Source of the DNA: Gordonia sp. UBA5067
Lineage (GTDB): Bacteria; Actinomycetota; Actinomycetes; Mycobacteriales; Mycobacteriaceae
Assembly: GCF_002414845.1 (NCBI RefSeq)
Contig: NZ_DIAX01000049.1
Location: forward strand, 983-11,450
Direction of reading: 5' to 3'
Length of the DNA: 10,468 bases
The position numbers and the translations under genes are program-made. Shown here piece by piece: positions 1-5,544 of this stretch; position 1 is the stretch's first letter, and each line of letters starts with the position of its first letter. The notes below the pieces were generated by a model that worked only from the letters and a program-made list of their open reading frames with translations, had not been told where the DNA came from and searched no databases.

Positions 1-387
1 GAAGACCGCGCGCACCATCGGCAGCTTCGCCAACAGCCGGGCGACGCTGGCCTGATGCTCAGGCAGTTCGACGATGATGGCCGCCGCGTCGGAGTTGTCA
101 AAGATGTACTCGAGCTCGGCGTCGGTGTAGCGGTAGTTCACGTTCACCGGAACGGCGCGCAACTTGATGGTCGCAATCAGCGTCTGCACGTGTTCGGGGC
201 TGTTCTTCAGGAAGAGCGCTACCTTGTCGTCGGCACCGATTCCCCTCGACGCGAAGAAGTGTGCGACCTGGTTGGCTTGCCGGTCCATCTCCGCGTAAGT
301 GGTCTGATTGCCCTCGTAGCTGAGGACGACGCGCTCGGGGACCGCGTCGGCGACCGTTTCGAAGACGTCGGCGAGGTTGAACTTCAT
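1..387 (-). CDS. Acyl-CoA synthetase (FadD19-like), N-terminal part; truncated by window edge
   Basis: This is the N-terminal 129 residues of an AMP-forming acyl-CoA/acid-CoA ligase, a family that activates carboxylic acids to CoA thioesters through an acyl-adenylate. The ATG at 387 follows AAGGGAG at normal spacing and begins MKFNLADVFETVADAVPERV. Visible N-terminal family features are the TYAEMDRQANQVAHF segment (about residues 30-44) and VNVNYRYTDAELEYIFDNSD (about 82-101), which from memory closely resembles FadD19, the steroid side-chain CoA ligase. The AMP-binding P-loop and the catalytic lysine lie outside the window. It starts 41 bp after ltp2 on the same strand, so it is probably the next gene of the steroid operon and may load a sterol-derived acid. 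Membership of the AMP-binding superfamily is secure. Substrate and exact orthology are inference, because FadD3- or FadD17-type roles cannot be excluded from this fragment. Confidence 0.85.
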   Translation of the reverse strand, partial: MKFNLADVFETVADAVPERVVLSYEGNQTTYAEMDRQANQVAHFFASRGIGADDKVALFLKNSPEHVQTLIATIKLRAVPVNVNYRYTDAELEYIFDNSDAAAIIVELPEHQASVARLLAKLPMVRAVF

Positions 388-428
388 GGTGGTGACTCCC
401 TTGTCGAGGTTCGTTGGCTGGCAGTGGG

Positions 429-1601
429 TTAGGTAGCGGTGAGGACGAGTCCGCTGGTGGGCACTCCGGTGCCGGCGGTGACGACGATCCTCGCCAGATC
501 CGGCACCTGGTTGACCGATGCTCCGCGCACCTGCCGCACCGCCTCTGCGATGCCGTTCATGCCGTGAATATAGGCCTCGCCCAACTGGCCCCCGTGGGTG
601 TTGAGCGGCAACCGGCCGCCGACTTCCAGGGCACCGGGCTCGGCGATGAAGTCCTTGGCGTCGCCCCGCCCGCAGAACCCCAACTCCTCGAGTTGCATCA
701 GCGTGTACGGCGTGAAGTGGTCGTAAAGGATGGCCGCATCCATGTCTTCGGGGGTGAGCCCGGACTGCTCCCACAGTTGCCGTCCGACGAGGCCCATCTC
801 CGGCAGACCGGCGAGCTCATCACGGTAATAGCTGGTCATGATGTATTGGTCGGTGCCGCTGCCCGAGGCGGCGCCGGCGATGACGGCCGGTGGGTGCGGC
901 AGATCCTTGGCCCGCTCCGCCGACACGATAACCAGGGCGACGCCGCCGTCGGATTCTTGACAGCAGTCGAGCAGGTGCAGCGGCTCGGCGATATAGCGTG
1001 AGTTCTGGTGGTCCTCGAGCGTGATGGGCTTGCCATAGAAGAACGCCTTCGGATTGTTCGCGGCGTGCCGGCGATCGACGACGGCGATCCGGCCGAAGTC
1101 CTCGCTCGTCGCCCCGTACTCATGCATGTAGCGCTGGGCCACCATGGCGACGAAGGCCGCCGGCGTCGACAGCCCATGCGGGTAAGAGAAGGCATTGTCG
1201 GTGCCCGACGAGGTGGCTTGGTTCGCAACCGCAGCGCTGACCTGCCCGAATCGGTTGCCCGAGCGCTCATTGAACGCCCGGTAGGCGACCACGACATCGC
1301 ACACGCCGGTGGCAACGGCCATGGCCGCCTGCTGCACCGTCGAGCAGGCGGCGCCGCCACCGTAGTGGATGCGCGAGAAGTACGTCAGCTCGCCCATCCC
1401 CGTCGCGCGCGCGACGGCGACTTCCATGTTGGTGTCCATCGTGAAGGTCACCAGGCCGTCGACGTCGGCGGGGGTCAGCCCGGCGTCGGCGATCGCGGCC
1501 GTGACCGCCTCGGCGGCCAGCCGCAACTCGCTGCGGCCGGAGTCCTTGGAGAAATCGGTCGCCCCGATCCCGGCGATCGCGGCTTTGCCCGACAGGCTCA
1601 T
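429..1601 (-). CDS. ltp2: Ltp2-type thiolase-fold steroid side-chain aldolase
   Basis: This 390-residue protein belongs to the SCP-x/thiolase-like family. It matches M. tuberculosis Ltp2 along its whole length as I recall that sequence, for example GIGATDFSKDSGRSELRLAA near the N-terminus, FSYPHGLSTPAA, NPKAFFYGKPITLEDHQNSR and VTAGTGVPTSGL near the C-terminus. Ltp2 with the DUF35 domain of ChsH2 catalyses the retro-aldol cleavage of 17-hydroxy-3-oxo-4-pregnene-20-carboxyl-CoA to androstenedione and propionyl-CoA. Cys86 sits in GGGAACS, and the HGG element is NTHGGQLGEAYIHG (334-347). Tyr293 (LYDHFTP) and Tyr344 (GEAYIHG) fit the tyrosines proposed as catalytic in Ltp2 aldolases, a point I recall rather than verify. 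The ATG overlaps the stop of the upstream hydratase gene in an ATGA tetranucleotide, implying translational coupling with its partner. An upstream in-frame extension exists but would lie inside the hydratase gene. Confidence 0.93.
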   Translation of the reverse strand: MSLSGKAAIAGIGATDFSKDSGRSELRLAAEAVTAAIADAGLTPADVDGLVTFTMDTNMEVAVARATGMGELTYFSRIHYGGGAACSTVQQAAMAVATGVCDVVVAYRAFNERSGNRFGQVSAAVANQATSSGTDNAFSYPHGLSTPAAFVAMVAQRYMHEYGATSEDFGRIAVVDRRHAANNPKAFFYGKPITLEDHQNSRYIAEPLHLLDCCQESDGGVALVIVSAERAKDLPHPPAVIAGAASGSGTDQYIMTSYYRDELAGLPEMGLVGRQLWEQSGLTPEDMDAAILYDHFTPYTLMQLEELGFCGRGDAKDFIAEPGALEVGGRLPLNTHGGQLGEAYIHGMNGIAEAVRQVRGASVNQVPDLARIVVTAGTGVPTSGLVLTAT

Positions 1602-3079
1602 CGCGTCTTCCCTTCGGTGGCCAGCGTCGCGGTGACAGTGGAGATGACGTGTTTGCCCAAGCTGTTGGTGCCGACCACCGCAATGGTGACCTGATCGCCG
1701 TCGACAGCAACGACATCGCCGGTGAAGGTCAGCGCGTCGTAGGCGTACCAGGGCACACCGAGCTTCAGGGCGATCGACGTGATCCGAGCGCCCGGACCGG
1801 CCCAATCGGTGACGAACCGCTCGACGAGACCGGTATCGGTGAGGATGTTGACGAAAATATCCCTCGACCCGCGCTGCCGGGCAAGATCCCGGTCGTGGTG
1901 CACGTCCTGAAAGTCGCGGGTGGCCAAGGCGCTCGACACCACGAAGGTCGGCGTCGCATCGATGGTCAACGGCGGCAGGGAACCCTGGGCACGCTCAGCG
2001 GAACCCTGAGCATCAGCGGCGGAATTCTGGGCACCAGCGGCGGAATTCTGGGCACGATCGGCAGGGACCCAGGCATAGTTCGACCACCCGGTTGGACTCT
2101 GATCGTCGGCGGGGAAGTCGAGGAACTCGACCTGCACCGGCATGCCGATCGTCACCTCGCCGGGATCGACGTCGCGCAACTCGCCAAGCATGCGGACGCC
2201 CTCCTCGAGCTCGACGAGGGCCACCACGAAGGGCAGTGGCCGGCCGGGCACCCGTGGCGCGTGATGCACGACGTAGCTGTAGACAGTCCCCCTGCCCGAC
2301 GCGACGAGATAGTCGGTGGTGCCGTAAACACCGTTCTCGTCACGCGTGGTCCACGTCGCCGGGATCGGCGGATGCTGGAGCCCGGCGGCCGACCGCGTCC
2401 CCGCGACACCGTCGGGAAGCTGCTGAATGCGCAGTTCGTGCGCAGCAATGCCATCCCAGAAGAAAGCCGTATCCGCCGACGCCTGCGGCCGGATCAGCTT
2501 GGCCGGATCGAGAGTGCCGGGCGCCGGCGCCTTCGTCGCGGCCGTCCCCGGCTTGAATTTGAGGATCCGGAAGTCCATCTCGGCGACCACGTCGTCGCCG
2601 ACCCGCCAGGTGTTGTGGGTGGTGAAGAACCAACCTTCGCCCAGCGCAGTCTGCTTCGGCCCGACGACTTCGACCAGTTCCGACGACAGCGTGACCTCGT
2701 CGCCCGGCCGCAGATAGCGGTGATACACCGAGTCACAGTTGGTGGCCACGACCGAGGTATAGCCGGCCTCGTCGAACAGCTCGGTGGCCCGCCCCAGCGG
2801 ATCGTCGTCGCTGCGCACACCGTGCAGTCCGCGCATCGTCCACACCTGCGCCATCGCCGGCGGTGCGACGATGCCGTCGAATCCGGCCGCGCGCGCGGCC
2901 TGCTCGTCGAGGTAGACCGGGTTCGAGTCGCCCATCGCCTCGACCCAGTTGTGGATCATCGGCGAATTGACCGGATCCCGCCCGGCCTTGGGGGCGCTGG
3001 CGCCCGCGTCCTTAATCCTCCCCGCGGCAGCGAGGATATCGGCCTGATCGACGCTGATCTCGTCGGTCCCAGTGCTCAT
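1598..3079 (-). CDS. chsH2-chsH1: Fused ChsH2-ChsH1 enoyl-CoA hydratase with internal DUF35 domain
   Basis: This 493-residue protein joins the two subunits of the steroid enoyl-CoA hydratase that are separate genes in the M. tuberculosis igr operon. Residues 1-175 form a MaoC-type hotdog in which the hydratase motif reads GDSNPVY (50-56), with Tyr in place of the catalytic His, as expected of the non-catalytic ChsH2 half. Residues about 200-325 form the DUF35/OB-fold region (FFWDGIAAHELRIQ, then VASGRGTVYSYVVHHAP and VALVELEEGVRMLGELRDVD), which should dock Ltp2. Residues 343-370 are four AQxS heptapeptide repeats. Residues 371-493 form the second hotdog, with Asp389 and His394 in TRDFQDVHHD keeping the five-residue Asp-to-His spacing of the ChsH1 active site. 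The expected role is hydration of the 17(20)-enoyl-CoA of the C3 side chain. ATG 3079 follows GGGAGGG. The gene begins 13 bp after the dehydrogenase stop and overlaps ltp2 by 4 bp. Confidence 0.92.
   Translation of the reverse strand: MSTGTDEISVDQADILAAAGRIKDAGASAPKAGRDPVNSPMIHNWVEAMGDSNPVYLDEQAARAAGFDGIVAPPAMAQVWTMRGLHGVRSDDDPLGRATELFDEAGYTSVVATNCDSVYHRYLRPGDEVTLSSELVEVVGPKQTALGEGWFFTTHNTWRVGDDVVAEMDFRILKFKPGTAATKAPAPGTLDPAKLIRPQASADTAFFWDGIAAHELRIQQLPDGVAGTRSAAGLQHPPIPATWTTRDENGVYGTTDYLVASGRGTVYSYVVHHAPRVPGRPLPFVVALVELEEGVRMLGELRDVDPGEVTIGMPVQVEFLDFPADDQSPTGWSNYAWVPADRAQNSAAGAQNSAADAQGSAERAQGSLPPLTIDATPTFVVSSALATRDFQDVHHDRDLARQRGSRDIFVNILTDTGLVERFVTDWAGPGARITSIALKLGVPWYAYDALTFTGDVVAVDGDQVTIAVVGTNSLGKHVISTVTATLATEGKTR
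1970..2053 (-). repeat. 21-bp tandem repeat encoding a heptapeptide linker (4 units)
   Basis: Inside the hydratase fusion, residues 343-370 are four consecutive heptads: AQNSAAG, AQNSAAD, AQGSAER and AQGSLPP. The repetition is also visible in the DNA: the first two 21-bp units differ at one base and each carries a GAATTC hexamer, and units three and four are more diverged. It lies exactly between the DUF35 domain and the second MaoC domain, so it acts as a spacer between former subunits. The Ala/Gln/Ser/Gly composition suggests a flexible or loosely helical tether. The reading frame is preserved because the unit length is a multiple of three. Confidence 0.88.
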
Positions 3080-3092
3080 ACTGCCCTCCCTG

Positions 3093-5354
3093 CTACCGCG
3101 GTGCCCGGGGAAGGCCGAGTCCGGCGGTGGCGATCATGTCCCGCATGACTTCGTTGACGCCGCCCCCGAAGGTGATGACGACGTTGCGCTTCTCTTGCAC
3201 GTCCAACCAATCCACCAACTCGGCAGTGTCTGGATCGGTGAAGTCGCCGTAGCGACCCAGGATGTCGTCGGCCAGTCGCATGATCACCTGGATGCGCTCG
3301 GTGGCGAAGACCTTCGTCGCGGCGGCATCGGCCATCGAAATGGCCTCGCCGGTGGAGGCGACCTGCCAGTTGAGTAGTTCGTTGATTCGCGCGTAGGCGC
3401 CGATCTGGGCAAGGGCGCGACGGACGCCGGGCCGGTCGGCGACCAGTTGCCCGTCGACCACGGTCCGGCCCGCCCACGCCTGCAATCGCACTGCGATGCC
3501 CTCGATGCGCCCGGCCGGGCCGAGCATGACGCGCTCGTGGTTGAGCTGGGTGGTGATCAGCTTCCAGCCGCCACCCTCCTCACCGACGCGCATCGACACC
3601 GGCACCTTGACGTCGGTGTAGTAGGTGGCGTTGACGTGGTGGGCGCCGTCGGCAGTGATGATCGGCGTCCAAGTATACCCGGGGTCGGAGGTATCGACGA
3701 TCAGGATCGAGATGCCCTTGTGCTTCGGCGCATCCGGGTCAGTGCGGACCGCCAACCAGACGTAGTCGGCGTCGTGGCCCCCGGTGGTGAAGATCTTCTG
3801 CCCGTTGACGACATAGTGGTCGCCCTCGCGGACCGCCGTCGTGGTGAGCGAGGCGAGGTCGGTACCGGCATCCGGCTCGGTGTAGCCGATGGCGAAGTGG
3901 ACGTCGCCCGCGAGGATCGCGGGCAGGAACTTGGCCTTCTGCTCGTCGGTGCCGTGGACCTGCAGGGTCGGCCCGACCGTCTGCAGGGTCACCGCTGGCA
4001 GCGGCACATCCGCGCGTACGGCCTCGTTGGTGAAGATCTGCTGTTCGATGTCGCCGAAGCCCTTGCCGCCAAACTCCTTCGGCCAGCCGACGCCGAGCCG
4101 GTCGTCACTGCCCATCTGCTTGACCACCTTGCGCAGCGTCGCGCCGTGGCGTTCGGTGAGCAGCGTCTGCTCGTCGTCGGGGTCGACCAGGCTCTCGAAG
4201 TACTCGCGCACTTCGTTCTTGAGTGCTCGCTGTTCGGGGGTGAGGTCGATGAACATGCCCTCGCCCGGTTCCAGCTTGCCGGCCGGCTGCAGCGCGCTAC
4301 GCGCACCGGCATCGGCGAGCTCGTCGAGGGTGGCCGAACCGCCGACGAGGCGGGCGAGGTCCTTGGCGATGGAGAAGTAGCGGTGCAGCGGATAGGTGAC
4401 GTCAACGCCGATGCCACCGTGCAGGTGCGTCATGGTGCGCATCGTCGCAGGAACTTCCGCAGCGACCCAGTAGGTGCCGATCGCGATGTCAGCGCTGGCA
4501 TCGAGGCCGTTGGCCAGCCGCCAGGCCGCCGCGGTGGTGGTGAGGTTGAGTGCCCGCCCGATCACATAGATGTCGGCCAACTGCTGCCCGACGGCCTGGA
4601 ACAGGGCGATCGGCTTACCAAACTGGTGGCGGGTGCTGACGTGGGTGGCGGTCATGGCGGTGGCGCCGTCGACGAGCCCGTCGGCGTAGGCGTTCAGCAC
4701 GAACCGGTAATAGGCCAGGAGTTCATCGCGGCCGACCGGCAAGACGGCATCCTCGGCGACAGCCACCCCGGTGAACCGAACAGTCGATTCACTCGATCCG
4801 CTCGAAGTGGGGGTCCGGTCGACCGTGATCCCGTCCGTGTCGGCGGGTACCCAGACGACCACGTCGGCGCCGTCGCAGCGGGCGGTAACCAGGAAGGCAT
4901 GTGCCCCGTGCGCACAGAGGACGCCAGTCTTGGTCGCGGTCAGCCGGCCCGCGGCGAGAGTGGCGGCAGGCTCGTCGAGCAGTGCGGCGCCCGGCTCCCG
5001 CGCGGCGATCGCCAGCCAGGCCCCCGTCGTCACCGGCGCGAGGCGCTCGGCCTGCCGGTCATGGCGGCCGAGTGCGAGGGACGCGGCAAGCGTGTCGAGG
5101 GCGGGGGTGACCGCCGCGGACTTGCCCATCCGGCGCAACAGCGGCAGCAGGGCCGTGGCGTCGAGGTCGTCGCCGCCGGCCGCTTCGGGCAGTGGGAGCG
5201 CGAGGAGCCCGGCGGCCACCATCGCCTGCCAGGTCGCGGTGTCGAACCCGTCGGCGACGGTAAACCGATCGGTGGGATCCGACGCCGTCCTGGTGAACAC
5301 TTCCTGCGCCACATCTGCCACTGCGACCGCTGCCGCGTCAAGACTGAAGTCCAC
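3093..5354 (-). CDS. fadE28-fadE29: Fused FadE28-FadE29 (ChsE1-ChsE2) steroid acyl-CoA dehydrogenase
   Basis: This 753-residue protein is two acyl-CoA dehydrogenase domains in one chain. Residues 1 to about 360 resemble FadE28 (ChsE1): TPALDTLAASLALG, RHQFGKPIALFQAVGQQLAD (242-261) and MTHLHGGIGVDVTYPLHRY (308-326). From Met367 the sequence MFIDLTPEQR begins a full FadE29 (ChsE2) domain with GWPKEFGG, FAIGYTEPDAGTDLASL (487-503), FTTGGHDADYVW, TTQLNHERVMLGPAGR (601-616) and an FGGGVNEVMRDMIA tail. Glu607 in NHER is at the position of the helix-G catalytic glutamate of isovaleryl-CoA and long-chain dehydrogenases. In M. tuberculosis these are separate proteins forming an alpha2beta2 flavoenzyme that makes the 17(20) double bond of the 22-oyl-CoA side chain. 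The GTG start at 5354 is chosen because AGGAG lies seven bases ahead and because upstream extensions would run through the KstR operators. The hydratase fusion follows after 13 bp. Confidence 0.92.
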   Translation of the reverse strand: MDFSLDAAAVAVADVAQEVFTRTASDPTDRFTVADGFDTATWQAMVAAGLLALPLPEAAGGDDLDATALLPLLRRMGKSAAVTPALDTLAASLALGRHDRQAERLAPVTTGAWLAIAAREPGAALLDEPAATLAAGRLTATKTGVLCAHGAHAFLVTARCDGADVVVWVPADTDGITVDRTPTSSGSSESTVRFTGVAVAEDAVLPVGRDELLAYYRFVLNAYADGLVDGATAMTATHVSTRHQFGKPIALFQAVGQQLADIYVIGRALNLTTTAAAWRLANGLDASADIAIGTYWVAAEVPATMRTMTHLHGGIGVDVTYPLHRYFSIAKDLARLVGGSATLDELADAGARSALQPAGKLEPGEGMFIDLTPEQRALKNEVREYFESLVDPDDEQTLLTERHGATLRKVVKQMGSDDRLGVGWPKEFGGKGFGDIEQQIFTNEAVRADVPLPAVTLQTVGPTLQVHGTDEQKAKFLPAILAGDVHFAIGYTEPDAGTDLASLTTTAVREGDHYVVNGQKIFTTGGHDADYVWLAVRTDPDAPKHKGISILIVDTSDPGYTWTPIITADGAHHVNATYYTDVKVPVSMRVGEEGGGWKLITTQLNHERVMLGPAGRIEGIAVRLQAWAGRTVVDGQLVADRPGVRRALAQIGAYARINELLNWQVASTGEAISMADAAATKVFATERIQVIMRLADDILGRYGDFTDPDTAELVDWLDVQEKRNVVITFGGGVNEVMRDMIATAGLGLPRAPR

Positions 5355-5361
5355 GTCGCCT

Positions 5362-5366
5362 CTCCT
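5362..5366 (-). promoter_or_regulatory. Ribosome binding site fixing the GTG start of the fused dehydrogenase
   Basis: On the minus strand AGGAG is followed by seven bases and GTG GAC TTC (start 5354). There is no in-frame ATG nearby that would avoid translating through the operators, so this site decides the start. Confidence 0.75.
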
Positions 5367-5372
5367 GAAATA

Positions 5373-5384
5373 GGAACCTGTTCC
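5373..5384. promoter_or_regulatory. KstR operator (downstream copy)
   Basis: GGAACCTGTTCC is a 12-bp palindrome with the AACnnGTT core of the KstR motif. It lies 18 bp upstream of the GTG start of the fused dehydrogenase, between any likely promoter and the ribosome binding site, so bound repressor could block initiation or elongation. The flanks (GG/CC) differ from the TAG/CTA arms of the other two copies. Confidence 0.82.
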
Positions 5385-5416
5385 GACCCAATGTAGTGGG
5401 TTTACGCCACCAATAC

Positions 5417-5430
5417 TAGAACAGGTTCTA
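5417..5430. promoter_or_regulatory. KstR operator (upstream copy)
   Basis: This 14-bp perfect palindrome reads TAGAACCTGTTCTA on the minus strand, identical to the copy in front of kstR. Its centre is 45 bp from the downstream operator. Immediately after it on the minus strand comes TAGTAT, a weak -10 candidate placed as in the kstR promoter, but I see no convincing -35 box. It is expected to repress the operon running from the fused dehydrogenase to ltp2 and fadD until a steroid acyl-CoA ligand releases KstR. Confidence 0.9.
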
Positions 5431-5470
5431 TTTCTTCGGGAATCGGTCCATGAGATTGCGCGGACTTGCT

Positions 5471-5537
5471 GAGAATCTCCCCGTGGTGATGCGCCGAGGG
5501 CTATTTGCCCCCGACTGGTCACCACGGGGAAGTTCTC
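5471..5537 (-). terminator. Long inverted repeat after fadE34, probable terminator
   Basis: The arms 5471-5489 and 5519-5537 are complementary at 17 of 19 positions. The 29-base loop contains a smaller GGGC/GCCC hairpin (5498-5510). It begins 8 bases after the fadE34 stop and ends about 40 bp before the upstream KstR operator. There is no T-run, which is common for actinobacterial hairpin terminators. Its place between a stop codon and a new regulated promoter supports termination of the fadE34 transcript, though an mRNA-stabilising or attenuating structure is possible. Confidence 0.62.
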
Positions 5538-5544
5538 CGCACCA

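Noticed and set aside
1970..2053. CRISPR-like or mobile repeat array
   Set aside because: The 21-bp units are directly adjacent with no spacers, stay in frame and lie inside a coding linker, so this is a coding minisatellite.
1649..3148. 499-codon open frame on the plus strand opposite the hydratase fusion
   Set aside because: It is antisense shadow of a strong gene with no family features. Its apparent repeats (GTLSISGGILGTSGGILGT) are the complementary reading of the 21-bp linker repeats.
3447..5396. 649-codon open frame on the plus strand opposite the fused dehydrogenase
   Set aside because: It is antisense to a well-supported gene, has no recognisable domain and a composition rich in Arg, Gly, Val and His typical of the complementary frame of GC-rich coding DNA. 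It also runs into the KstR operator region.
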